Assembly: GCA_017744355.1 (NCBI GenBank)
Contig: JAGIBK010000008.1
Location: 106,732 to 170,731, forward strand
Direction: 5' to 3'
Source of the DNA: a bacterium
Lineage (GTDB): Bacteria > Cyanobacteriota > Sericytochromatia > S15B-MN24 > UBA4093
Length of the DNA: 64,000 nucleotides
Made by a program: the position numbers and the translations under genes. The notes under the pieces are model-generated. The model did not search any database. It worked only from the letters and a program-made list of their open reading frames with translations, and had not been told where the DNA came from. Shown here in pieces: positions 8,182-15,843 of this stretch; the first letter of the stretch is position 1; each line of letters starts with the position of its first letter.

Positions 8182-9072
8182 ATGCCGTTGGACCGCACCC
8201 TACAGTGGACGCTCGCCCGTCCGGTCACCTTCGAGGGCGTTGGCCTGCACTCCGGCGCACGCGTCACCATGACCCTCCTGCCCGCCGATCCCCACAGCGG
8301 GATCCGCTTCCTGCGCACCGACCTGCCCGGTTCTGCCCCGATCCCGGCCCTGGCCGACCACGTGGTCGAGACCACCCTTTCGACCACCCTCGGCTTCGAC
8401 GGGGTCCGGGTGGGCACCGTCGAGCACCTGATGGCCGCCCTCTACGTGATGGGGGTCTGCAACGTCGAGGTGCTGATCGACTCCCCCGAGCTGCCCATCA
8501 TGGACGGTAGCTCGATCGCCTACATCGAGGCCATCCGGGAGGCCGGCCGCGTCGAGCAGAACGCTCCGCGCCGGATTCTCATGATCCAGGACAAGCTCGA
8601 GGTGCAGCGTGGCGATCGCTCCGTGATCTACCAACCCGCTGAGAGCGGCGAGGCCGAGCTGACCTGCATCGTGGACTACGGCCACCCCCACGCCGGTGCC
8701 CAGCTCTTCGAGGGGAACCTGAGCGAGGAGGGCTTCGCCTCGGAGCTCGCCTCGGCGCGCACCTTCTGCTTTTTGGCCGAAGTCGAGGCCATGCGCAAGG
8801 CGGGCCTCGCCAAGGGCGGCACCCCGGACAACGCGGTGGTGATCGCCGACGACGGCCCCATGACCACCCTGCGGTACGCCGACGAGTGCGTCCGCCACAA
8901 GACCCTGGATTTGATCGGGGATCTGGCCCTGTGCGGCTTCGAGTGGCGTGGCTCGGTCACGGCAGCCAAGGCCGGCCATCCCCTGCACGTCGCCCTCGCC
9001 CAGCAGCTGCAGCGTCTTGCCAGCCGCGATCGCGCCAAGGAGGAATCCGTCTATGCCCACCATGCTCGCTGA
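8182..9072 (+). CDS. lpxC: UDP-3-O-acyl-N-acetylglucosamine deacetylase LpxC
   Basis: 296 residues. LpxC is the zinc hydrolase of the committed step of lipid A synthesis. Visible motifs are [19 protein letters not shown] at the start, [18 protein letters not shown] with the first zinc His, [14 protein letters not shown], and [16 protein letters not shown], which holds the other two zinc ligands (H...D) near residue 240. Its 3' end overlaps the start of fabZ by 20 bases. In cyanobacteria lpxC is also immediately followed by fabZ. Confidence 0.96.
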   Translation: MPLDRTLQWTLARPVTFEGVGLHSGARVTMTLLPADPHSGIRFLRTDLPGSAPIPALADHVVETTLSTTLGFDGVRVGTVEHLMAALYVMGVCNVEVLIDSPELPIMDGSSIAYIEAIREAGRVEQNAPRRILMIQDKLEVQRGDRSVIYQPAESGEAELTCIVDYGHPHAGAQLFEGNLSEEGFASELASARTFCFLAEVEAMRKAGLAKGGTPDNAVVIADDGPMTTLRYADECVRHKTLDLIGDLALCGFEWRGSVTAAKAGHPLHVALAQQLQRLASRDRAKEESVYAHHAR

Positions 9073-9520
9073 GGCTGCCGCTGTGCCCCCCAAGACCCTC
9101 GATATCAACGCGATCATGTCGATCCTGCCCCACCGCTACCCGTTCCTGCTGGTGGACCGGGTGCTCGAGGTCGTGCCCGGTGAGCGGGCGGTCGCCATCA
9201 AGAACGTGAGCGTCAACGAGCCGCAGTTCACGGGGCACTTCCCCGAGCGGCCCCTGATGCCCGGGGTGCTGATCGTCGAGGCCATGGCCCAGGTGGGCGG
9301 CATCGTCCTCTTGCAGCTCGAGGAGTATCACGGCAAGCTCGCGCTCTTCGCGGGCATCGACGGCGTTCGCTTCCGCCGCACCGTCCTGCCGGGCGACCAG
9401 CTCATCATGAAGGCGGAACTCATCAAGATTCGCGGCCAGGTCTGCCGGATCAAGGTCGAGGCGCGAGTCGGAGAGGCGCTCGTCACGGAAGGCGAGCTGA
9501 TGTTTGCACTGGTCGATTGA
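9053..9520 (+). CDS. fabZ: 3-hydroxyacyl-ACP dehydratase FabZ
   Basis: 155 residues from the ATG at 9053, preceded by AAGGAGG at 9038-9044; the ATG at 9062 is a possible alternative. The hot-dog fold family motifs are [20 protein letters not shown], then [22 protein letters not shown], containing the catalytic His and Glu. FabZ dehydrates 3-hydroxyacyl-ACP in fatty acid elongation and competes with LpxA/LpxD for the same acyl donors. The start lies inside lpxC and lpxA follows at once, so the genes are translationally linked. Confidence 0.95.
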   Translation: MPTMLAEAAAVPPKTLDINAIMSILPHRYPFLLVDRVLEVVPGERAVAIKNVSVNEPQFTGHFPERPLMPGVLIVEAMAQVGGIVLLQLEEYHGKLALFAGIDGVRFRRTVLPGDQLIMKAELIKIRGQVCRIKVEARVGEALVTEGELMFALVD

Positions 9521-9521
9521 C

Positions 9522-10328
9522 GTGATTGAAATCCATCCTACCGCGGTTATCCACCCGGGCGCGCGCCTGGGCGACGGGGTCAAGGTCGGCCCCTACGCCG
9601 TCATCGGCGAGCACGTCTCGATCGGGGCGGGCACCGTCATCGGCGCCCATGCCGTGATCGAGCCCTACACCACCATGGGCGTCGATTGCCAGGTCTTCAG
9701 CGGCGCGATCATCGGCGGGGTCCCCCAGGACCTCAAGTTCGGCGGCGAGGAGTCCTACACCGTCATCGGCGATCGCAACATCATCCGCGAGTGCGTCACC
9801 ATCAACCGCGCCACCGGCATGGGCGAGGAGACCCGCATCGGTGACGACAACATGTTCCAGGCCTACGTCCATGTGGCCCACAACTGCGTGATCGGCAGCC
9901 AGGTCATCATGTCCAACTGCGCCACCCTGGCCGGCCACGTCTCGGTCGAGGACTACGCCATCATCGGTGGGCTCGCGGGCATCCATCAGTTCTGCCGGAT
10001 CGGCACCATGGCCATGGTCGGCGCCATGAGCCGAGTGACCCAGGACGTGCCCCCTTACATGCTGATCGAGGGCGCCCCCCCCAAGGTGCTGGGCCCCAAC
10101 GTGATCGGCCTCAGGCGTCGGGGCCTCGGGCAGGAGGAGCGCACCCTCATCAAGCGCGCCTACAAGCTCATGTACCGCTCCGATCTCAACTTCGCCCAGG
10201 CGCTCGAAGCGATCGCCCAGCTCGAGGATTCCCCCTACCTGCGTCACCTGATCGCCTTCGTGGAGTCGTCGGAGCGCGGGGTGGTCGGTCGCTCGAATCG
10301 CGCCTCGGGAGCCGAGGCCAGCGCCTAG
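9522..10328 (+). CDS. lpxA: UDP-N-acetylglucosamine O-acyltransferase LpxA
   Basis: 268 residues from GTG at 9522, one base after the fabZ stop; TTG at 9504 would also be in frame but would add residues not typical for the family (the protein normally begins just before IHPTAVIHPGARLG). A left-handed beta-helix of hexapeptide repeats is followed by a helical C-terminus. HVAHNCVIGSQVIMSN contains the catalytic His region. LpxA adds the first acyl chain to UDP-GlcNAc, the first step of lipid A synthesis. Confidence 0.94.
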   Translation: MIEIHPTAVIHPGARLGDGVKVGPYAVIGEHVSIGAGTVIGAHAVIEPYTTMGVDCQVFSGAIIGGVPQDLKFGGEESYTVIGDRNIIRECVTINRATGMGEETRIGDDNMFQAYVHVAHNCVIGSQVIMSNCATLAGHVSVEDYAIIGGLAGIHQFCRIGTMAMVGAMSRVTQDVPPYMLIEGAPPKVLGPNVIGLRRRGLGQEERTLIKRAYKLMYRSDLNFAQALEAIAQLEDSPYLRHLIAFVESSERGVVGRSNRASGAEASA

Positions 10329-10329
10329 C

Positions 10330-11511
10330 ATGGACCGCGTCCCCACCGTCTTCATCTCCGCGGGCGAGGTCTCCGGGGATCTGCACGCCGCGCGCCTGGT
10401 CGAAGCCCTCCTGACGCGTGTTCCCGCCCTGCAGGTCTGGGGCGTCGGATCCCACCGCATGCGCCAGGCAGGCGTCGAGGTGCGCTGGGACGTCACCCGC
10501 TACAGCGCGGTCGGCCTGCTCGAGCACTTGCCGGGCCTGCGCCCCATCGCCAAGACCCTTTCCGAGGTCCGCGAGGCGCTGGTGGCCACGCGGCCGGATG
10601 TGGTGGTCCTGGTGGACTACCAGGGCATGAACATGCAGATCGCGCGGGCGGCCAAGGCCCTCGGGATCCCCACCGTCTACTACATCTCGCCCCAGGAGTG
10701 GATCTGGGGCCTGCCGGGCGGCTGCCGCAAGGTCGCCGAGGTCTCGGACCTGATCCTCGCCATCTTCGAGAAGGAAGCCGCGGCGTACCGGAAAACCGGG
10801 GCCAACGTGGAGTTCATCGGCCATCCCCTGCTCGACATGGTGCCGCCGGACGAGCGCGGGGCCCTCGCCCATCGCCTGGGGGTGGACGTGGCGGAGCCCA
10901 TCGTCGCCCTCTTCCCCGGTAGCCGCCGCATGGAGCTCAGCCGCCTGCTGCCGCCCATGCTCGAGGCCTGCGAGCAGATCCTCGCCGCCAACCCCCGGGT
11001 GCAGTTCCTGCTGCCGGTGGCGAGCCCCGATCTCGCCGAATTGGTGGCGAGCCTGCGCGCCAAGCGCCCGGGCGTGGGGGTGAAGCTCGTCTCGGACGTG
11101 AGCGGCATGGCCCTGATGCGCCTTTCGGACGTGGTGCTCGCCGCTTCCGGCACGGTGGTGCTCGAGGCCGCGGTGGTCGGCACCCCCGTGGTGGCCGCCT
11201 ACAAGATTGGGGGCCTTGCGGCCTTCATCGCCAAGCGCTTGATGCGCGGAGCCCACGTGACCCTGCCCAACATCGTGATGGACGAGGGGATCGTCCCCGA
11301 GCTCTTGCAGGGCGAGGCGAACGGTGCGCGCATGGCCGAGGAGGTCCTCAGGCTCCTGCAGAACCCGGGCGATCGCGCCCGGATGGTCGCGCGGCTTGCG
11401 GCCGTCCGCGCCAAGCTGGGTACTCCGGGGGCCGTCGGGCGCGCCGCCGACCGGATCGTAGAGCGCCTGGGCGCCTCTCAGGACACGAAAGAAGCTAAAA
11501 CCCTGGCATGA
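10330..11511 (+). CDS. lpxB: Lipid-A-disaccharide synthase LpxB
   Basis: 393 residues, a GT19 glycosyltransferase. It opens VFISAGEVSGDLHAARLVEAL, then has VVVLVDYQGMNMQIARAAK, TVYYISPQEWIWG, and the donor-binding FPGSRRMELSRLLPPML. LpxB joins lipid X and UDP-2,3-diacylglucosamine at the membrane. The start is one base after lpxA; the stop overlaps the next gene as ATGA. No lpxH/lpxI, lpxK or kdtA lies in the window, so the later lipid A steps must be encoded elsewhere. Confidence 0.95.
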   Translation: MDRVPTVFISAGEVSGDLHAARLVEALLTRVPALQVWGVGSHRMRQAGVEVRWDVTRYSAVGLLEHLPGLRPIAKTLSEVREALVATRPDVVVLVDYQGMNMQIARAAKALGIPTVYYISPQEWIWGLPGGCRKVAEVSDLILAIFEKEAAAYRKTGANVEFIGHPLLDMVPPDERGALAHRLGVDVAEPIVALFPGSRRMELSRLLPPMLEACEQILAANPRVQFLLPVASPDLAELVASLRAKRPGVGVKLVSDVSGMALMRLSDVVLAASGTVVLEAAVVGTPVVAAYKIGGLAAFIAKRLMRGAHVTLPNIVMDEGIVPELLQGEANGARMAEEVLRLLQNPGDRARMVARLAAVRAKLGTPGAVGRAADRIVERLGASQDTKEAKTLA

Positions 11512-12449
11512 CCGAACACGTCTTCATCACCGGGATCAGCGGCTGCGTCGGCCACTACCTCTTCGACGCCCTCGCCGACGATCCGCGCTACCACCTGCAC
11601 CTCCTGGTCCGCGACGTCTCGCGCCTGCGCTTCAACTACCAGGATCGCCCCAACGTCTCGATCGTCACCGGGGACCTGATGGACATCGAGCGCCACGCGG
11701 AGCTGCTCGGCCGGATGGACCACATCATCCACGTGGCGGCCGCCTGGGGCGAGGCGGTGAGCTACGAGGTCAACCACCGCATCCCCTTCCGCATGTTCGA
11801 GCTGGCGGATCCTGCGCGGATCAAGCGCCTCGTCTACTTTGCGACCGCGAGCGTGCTGGACGAGCACAACCAGCTCCTGAAGGCGGCCGGCGACCACGGC
11901 ACCGACTACATCCGCAGCAAGTACCAGGCCTGCGAGCAGCTCTCGGGCCATCCTTTGGCCGACAAGATCGTGGCGATCTTCCCGACCCTCATCTTCGGGG
12001 GTGGGAAACGGTACCCCGTCTCCCACCTCTCGTCTGGCCTCTCGGACGTGGACCGCTGGCTCTCGCTTGCCCGCTTCTTGACCCTGGAGGGGACCCTCCA
12101 CTTCATCCACGCCCGCGACATCGCGCGGATCGTCAAGCACGTCCTGGCGCACGAGGTCGCGGATCGCTGGCTGGTACTGGGCAACCCCGAGCTGAGCGTG
12201 GACCAGATGATCGCTCAGATGTGCGAGGCCTTCGGCCGCCGCCGCCCGAGCTTCCCACGGCTCGATCTCACGCCGTTCCTCGGCCTGATCGATCGCCTCA
12301 TGGGGCCCCGCTTCAACACCTGGGATCGTTACAGCCTGACGCACCGCCACTTCCGGTACCGGACGGTCAACGCCGAGACCTTCGGCCTGCCCGCTGACCT
12401 CTCCACCTTGGGCGCGGTGGTGCACGAGCAACTCGCGGCCACGCGATGA
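11508..12449 (+). CDS. NAD(P)-dependent sugar epimerase/dehydratase-like protein (extended SDR)
   Basis: 313 residues. The nucleotide-binding motif is VFITGISGCVGHYLFDAL (GxxGxxG) and the catalytic Tyr-x-x-x-Lys appears as DYIRSKYQACEQL near residue 130, with VAAAWGEAV and FATASVLDE strands before it. These place it in the extended SDR superfamily, which includes nucleotide-sugar epimerases and 3-beta-HSD-like enzymes. It overlaps lpxB by four bases and coaE by four bases, which suggests a role in envelope sugar or lipid metabolism. The exact substrate cannot be read. Confidence 0.8.
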   Translation: MTEHVFITGISGCVGHYLFDALADDPRYHLHLLVRDVSRLRFNYQDRPNVSIVTGDLMDIERHAELLGRMDHIIHVAAAWGEAVSYEVNHRIPFRMFELADPARIKRLVYFATASVLDEHNQLLKAAGDHGTDYIRSKYQACEQLSGHPLADKIVAIFPTLIFGGGKRYPVSHLSSGLSDVDRWLSLARFLTLEGTLHFIHARDIARIVKHVLAHEVADRWLVLGNPELSVDQMIAQMCEAFGRRRPSFPRLDLTPFLGLIDRLMGPRFNTWDRYSLTHRHFRYRTVNAETFGLPADLSTLGAVVHEQLAATR

Positions 12450-13048
12450 AGGTCATCGGCCTGACCGGGGGAATCGCCTCCGGCAAGACGACGGTGGCGA
12501 ACCTCTTGGCTGAGCGGGGTGGTGCGGTGATCGACGCCGACCGCGTCGCCCGCGAGGTGGTCGAGCCCGGGACCCCCGCCCTCGAAGCGATCGCCGAGGC
12601 CTTCGGCCCCGAGGTGATCGATCCGGCCGGCCGCCTGGACCGCGCCGCCCTGGCCCGCCGCGTCTTCGGGAACGAGCCTGCGCGCGAGCGCCTCAACGCC
12701 ATCGTCCACCCCGCGGTCAAGGACGCCATGACCCGGGCCCTCGACGCTCTCCGTCAGCGCCCCACCCCGCCATCCTTCGCGGTCTTGGTGGTCCCTCTGC
12801 TCTTCGAGACCGGGATGCAGACCATGGCCGACACGGTCTGGACGGTCAGCGTGCCGCCCGACATGCAGCGCGAGCGGCTGGTGGCACGCGACGCGCTGAG
12901 CGAGGACGAGGCCGACGCCCGCATCGCTTCTCAGTGGCCCCTCGAGCGTAAGCTCGCGCTGAGCGACCGGATCATCGACAACACCGGCATCCTCGAGGCG
13001 CTCGACGCCCAGATCGCGGCGGCCCTGCAGGCCGAGGGCCTGGGCTAG
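12446..13048 (+). CDS. coaE: Dephospho-CoA kinase CoaE
   Basis: 200 residues, standard length. P-loop IGLTGGIASGKTTVANLLAERG at the N-terminus, then VIDADRVAREVVEPGTPAL, LARRVFGNEPARERLNAIVHPAV and VVPLLFETGM, all typical of CoaE, which phosphorylates dephospho-CoA in the last step of CoA synthesis. It overlaps the SDR gene by ATGA and is followed 11 bases later by a lytic transglycosylase gene. Confidence 0.95.
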   Translation: MKVIGLTGGIASGKTTVANLLAERGGAVIDADRVAREVVEPGTPALEAIAEAFGPEVIDPAGRLDRAALARRVFGNEPARERLNAIVHPAVKDAMTRALDALRQRPTPPSFAVLVVPLLFETGMQTMADTVWTVSVPPDMQRERLVARDALSEDEADARIASQWPLERKLALSDRIIDNTGILEALDAQIAAALQAEGLG

Positions 13049-13059
13049 CGCGTGGTAGC

Positions 13060-13641
13060 ATGACCCCCATGACCAGAGCTTCCGTCCGCCCTCGCGCGCG
13101 CTGGCGTCGCCTCGTCCTCGCCCTCGTCGTGGGCGCGGTTCTGCTTGCGAGCGCGCGCCCCTTGGCGGTCGCCGCCGGACGGCTCTTCTTCCCCTTCCCC
13201 TACCGCGAGGCCATCGAGCGCGAGGCCGAGCGCTACTCGCTCGATCCGCTCCTGGTGGTCGCCGTGATGCGGGTCGAGAGCGGCTTCGCCCCTCGGGCCC
13301 GCTCGCGGGTGGGGGCCCGGGGTCTCATGCAGCTGATGCCCTCGACCGCCGAGTGGGCCGCGCGCAAGGTCGCCATGCGCGACTTTGCGGTCGATTGGCT
13401 CGAGGACCCGGACACCAACATCCAGCTGGGGTGCTGGTACCTGAGCTACCTGCGCCGCCAGTTCCCCGGGGATCTCCACGCCATGCTCGCCGCCTACAAC
13501 GGGGGCGAGGGCAACGTGGCGCGCTGGAAGCGCCAGCCCGAGGCCCTGGAGGCGGCTTTCCCCGAGACCCGCCGCTACGTCAAGCGCAGCATCCAGACCT
13601 ACTGGATCTATCGGCTCCTCTATCGGGATTGGGCCTCCTGA
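13060..13641 (+). CDS. Membrane-anchored lytic murein transglycosylase (SLT domain)
   Basis: 193 residues with an N-terminal hydrophobic anchor (RLVLALVVGAVLLASARPLAVAA) and one SLT domain: VVAVMRVESGFAPRARS with the catalytic Glu, GARGLMQLMPSTAEWAA, NIQLGCWYLSYLRRQFPGD and AMLAAYNGGEGNVARW. This small Slt-like form cleaves glycan strands to 1,6-anhydro products in the periplasm. An alternative start is at 13069. It overlaps the next gene by one base. Confidence 0.9.
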   Translation: MTPMTRASVRPRARWRRLVLALVVGAVLLASARPLAVAAGRLFFPFPYREAIEREAERYSLDPLLVVAVMRVESGFAPRARSRVGARGLMQLMPSTAEWAARKVAMRDFAVDWLEDPDTNIQLGCWYLSYLRRQFPGDLHAMLAAYNGGEGNVARWKRQPEALEAAFPETRRYVKRSIQTYWIYRLLYRDWAS

Positions 13642-14210
13642 TGCAGCGGCTCCAACGCTTTCTGGCCAAGAGCCTCAAGGAGTGGAAGGCCGAGGACGCC
13701 GTCGCCGCCGGCCGCGTCTTCGCCCTTTGGCCGACGATCGTGGGCGAGGCGATCGCCGCGCGCACCCGGCCTCGCTTCCTGCGTGGCGGGGTCCTCTTCG
13801 TCGAGGCGGCCTCCTCGGCCTGGGCCAACGAGCTGACCATGCTCAAGCCCCGGATCCTCAAGGCGCTCGACCAGCACCTGGGCAAGGGCCTGATCCGCGA
13901 CGTGCGCTACCAGGTGGCTCCCACCTGGCAGGAGCGCAAGGCCTACGAGGCCCCCGAGATCGAGCAGGTGCCGGTCCTGCCGAAAGAGCCCCTGAGCCCC
14001 GAAGAGGAGCAGGCGATCGCCGAGGAAGTGGCTTCTCGGGTGTCGGACCCCGACCTGGCCGAGGCGGCCCGCGACCTGCTTTCGGCCGTCGCCCGGCGCA
14101 GGGCGGCCAAGGAGAAGGCGGGGTATCGACCGTGCGCCTCCTGCGGGGCGCTGGTGCCGCCTACGAGCGACTCCTGCCCGATCTGCCGCCTGACCGGAAG
14201 CGAGCGCTAG
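13641..14210 (+). CDS. DciA-like (DUF721) protein with C-terminal zinc ribbon
   Basis: 189 residues from the ATG at 13641. Residues 1-95 match the DUF721/DciA pattern: a helix, then AGRVFALWPTIVGEAIAARTRPRFLRGGVLFVEAASSAWANELTMLKPRIL. DciA is the replicative helicase loader in bacteria lacking DnaC/DnaI. After a linker rich in Glu/Ala the protein ends in a zinc ribbon, CASCGALVPPTSDSCPIC, an addition that could mediate nucleic acid or protein binding. Direct DnaB loading is inferred from the family. Confidence 0.8.
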   Translation: MQRLQRFLAKSLKEWKAEDAVAAGRVFALWPTIVGEAIAARTRPRFLRGGVLFVEAASSAWANELTMLKPRILKALDQHLGKGLIRDVRYQVAPTWQERKAYEAPEIEQVPVLPKEPLSPEEEQAIAEEVASRVSDPDLAEAARDLLSAVARRRAAKEKAGYRPCASCGALVPPTSDSCPICRLTGSER

Positions 14211-14291
14211 AAAGCCTCGGAACGAAGCAAGCAAACAGCAATTTCGGGGTATAAACCAAGGGGCCGTCCCCCTTCAGGAGTTTTGACCCCT

Positions 14292-15194
14292 ATGCCGAAC
14301 CACCCCTTGCGCCGCACCTTCGCCAAGCTCTTCCCTTGGTTGGCTCCTGCTCATCGCGACGGTGTCGCCCAGGAGATGCCCTACGACGACCCGATCCGCG
14401 ATCCCGAGGCGGTGCTCTTGGGCCTCAACGCCCCTCCCATCCGGGTGGAGGTCGGCTCCGAGCTGATCGGCCTGGTCGATGCGAGCTCGGGCGGCACCCT
14501 CATGGACGGCATCGTCATGCTCCGGGTCAAGCTCGCCGAAGAGATGGGGTGGGTCATCCCGGGGGTCCAGTTCCGCGACAACCCCGGCCTCACGCCGCTG
14601 GGCTACCGCCTCTTCGTCTGGGGCCAGGCCGTCGCCGAGGGCATCGTCATGCCCGGCATGATGGGGGTGGACCCCGAGTCCCTCTCGCCCGAGCAGGCCA
14701 AGGCCGCCCGCGTCGGTGAGCGTCCCGCCACCGGCCAGCTGGTCGCGTGGATCCCCCAGACCCTCGAGCAGGCGGCCCAGCAGGGCGTCTCGGCCGACGA
14801 GATGCTCCTGGAGCACCTGGAGGTGGTCCTGCGCAAGAACCTCTACCGCCTGGTGACCCCCGACAGCCTGAGCTTCGCCCTCGACCGCCGCTTGCGCCTC
14901 TACGGCCGCGAGCTGGCCGACGAGCTCTTGAGCCGCTTCGTCACCCGCGGCGAGTTCATGCTCTGCCTGCGCGAGCTCCTCAAGGCCGGGCGCTCGGTCC
15001 GCGACCTGCCCCAGATCGTCGAGGCTCTCTACACCTCGTGCCACGAGCGCTGCACCCGCGGCTCGACCCCGTCTGACGCCATGTTCGGCATGGCCCTGCA
15101 GGTGCCCCAGTTCACCCCCTACGATCTGGCCCAGTCCGTGTGCCGGCAGCTGGGGTGGCCTCCGCTGGACGAGCGCCTCCTGCGCTCCCACTAA
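14292..15194 (+). CDS. Stand-alone soluble FlhA cytoplasmic-domain homologue (FHIPEP C-terminal domain)
   Basis: 300 residues from ATG 14292, with CAGGAG at 14275-14280. There is no signal peptide and no membrane helix. The sequence follows the cytosolic half of FlhA/YscV export gates: IRVEVGSELIGLVDASSGG, LRVKLAEEMGWVIPGVQFRDN, TPLGYRLFVWGQAVAEGIVM, then LEQAAQQGVSADEMLLEHLEVVL and FMLCLRELLKAGRSVRDLPQIVEALY, corresponding to the start, the G-(F/W)-V-x-P...(I/F)RDN core and the VSIRDL-type helix of the family. FlhA proteins are normally about 690 residues with eight N-terminal membrane helices; those are missing and no other flagellar or type III gene is nearby. It is the last gene of the envelope run, with its own TATAAA-containing upstream region. 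Confidence 0.8.
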   Translation: MPNHPLRRTFAKLFPWLAPAHRDGVAQEMPYDDPIRDPEAVLLGLNAPPIRVEVGSELIGLVDASSGGTLMDGIVMLRVKLAEEMGWVIPGVQFRDNPGLTPLGYRLFVWGQAVAEGIVMPGMMGVDPESLSPEQAKAARVGERPATGQLVAWIPQTLEQAAQQGVSADEMLLEHLEVVLRKNLYRLVTPDSLSFALDRRLRLYGRELADELLSRFVTRGEFMLCLRELLKAGRSVRDLPQIVEALYTSCHERCTRGSTPSDAMFGMALQVPQFTPYDLAQSVCRQLGWPPLDERLLRSH

Positions 15195-15275
15195 GAGCGT
15201 CTAGCACAACCCGGCATGTGACGACCGTTGGCCGCCTGCGGCTCCTGGCAACAGGAGCCGTTTTGTTCGGCGCTC
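15195..15275 (+). repeat. Small dispersed palindromic element, copy 2
   Basis: Begins right after the stop codon of the FlhA-type gene. The terminal sequences GAGCGTCTAGCACAACC and, on the opposite strand from 15275, GAGCGCCGAACAAAACGG form an imperfect inverted repeat. The 42-base block 15195-15236 matches copy 1 (7701-7660, minus strand) at 36 positions without gaps. The inner hairpin differs in sequence from copy 1 but is in the same place and is followed by TTTTGTT in both. Confidence 0.75.
15239..15267 (+). terminator. Intrinsic terminator within palindromic element copy 2
   Basis: CGGCTCCTG-GCAA-CAGGAGCCG followed by TTTTGTT: a perfect nine-pair stem with a tetraloop and U tract. It should terminate transcription from the envelope run. 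Confidence 0.8.
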
Positions 15276-15291
15276 TACCCTCGGTTGCCTA

Positions 15292-15321
15292 TTGCCACCC
15301 GGGGGGTGGCGGAGCTATACT
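15292..15321 (+). promoter_or_regulatory. Promoter of the tmRNA gene
   Basis: TTGCCA at 15292-15297, 18-base spacer, TATACT at 15316-15321. The transcript would start about 38 bases before the mature 5' end, which is normally produced by RNase P. Confidence 0.5.
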
Positions 15322-15365
15322 TCACATGCTGTTACTGTCCAGTAACTGGTACGGTGACGCCTTAC

Positions 15366-15754
15366 GGGGATGTCACGGTTTCGACCAGGAGTGCGATGGT
15401 AGGGGCTGCGAGCCGGGAGTGTCGTCCGATCCCGCTAAATCCGATGGCAAAAAAAACAAGTGCCAAAGCTAACGTCTTTGCGCTTCCCTCGGTTGGTGGC
15501 CGTCAGGCCGCTGCCCTCGCTGCGTAAGTAGCGAGTTAAGGGACACTCATCGTCCCCCGCCGGTCGGGATGATGGGTCACTTTGACCGGCTGCTGCCGAC
15601 CGATTTGTTCGCTGAGTCGGCCTAAGCCTAGCGAACTATCCTGACACGGGCCGCGCCGAGGGGGCGCGTGGCAGGTGAAACGTACCCCAGGCTACGCTCG
15701 TAGACGCCGCTATGGTTGTCTTTTGGGACGTGGGTTCAATTCCCACCATCTCCA
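15366..15754 (+). ncRNA. ssrA: tmRNA (SsrA)
   Basis: tmRNA rescues stalled ribosomes by acting first as tRNA-Ala and then as a template for a degradation tag. The 5' acceptor strand GGGGATG (15366-15372) pairs with CATCTCC (15747-15753, one G-U), with discriminator A at 15754. The T arm is GTGGG-TTCAATT-CCCAC. The CCA is not encoded (CTG follows). The tag frame ends at TAA 15525-15527 and most likely resumes at GCC 15462, after ACAAGT, giving 21 codons that begin AKANVFALPS and end GGRQAAALAA; resumption at GCT 15468 would give 19. The ALAA end is the usual protease recognition signal. The tag is longer than the common 10-16 residues. The remaining 220 bases would form the pseudoknots. Confidence 0.93.
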
Positions 15755-15756
15755 CT

Positions 15757-15789
15757 GCCCGAGGAACCACTGGTTCCTCGGGCTTTCTT
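15757..15789 (+). terminator. Intrinsic terminator of ssrA
   Basis: GCCCGAGGAACC-ACT-GGTTCCTCGGGC followed by TTTCTT, starting three bases after the tmRNA 3' end. Confidence 0.9.
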
Positions 15790-15797
15790 CATGCGGC

Positions 15798-15834
15798 AAG
15801 CGGCCCAGGACCCGCACTGGGTCCTGGGCCGCTT
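15798..15834 (-). terminator. Hairpin terminator downstream of the convergent lipoprotein gene
   Basis: AAGCGGCCCAGGACCC-GCACT-GGGTCCTGGGCCGCTT: a perfect 16-pair stem located ten bases after the stop of the minus-strand lipoprotein gene. It has no long U tract on that strand. Confidence 0.7.
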
Positions 15835-15843
15835 GCTTTGAGC

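Noticed and set aside
15228..15527. A 99-codon plus-strand reading frame over the tmRNA region
   Set aside because: Its end is the tmRNA tag frame; the upstream part covers a promoter and a terminator and is not a protein gene.
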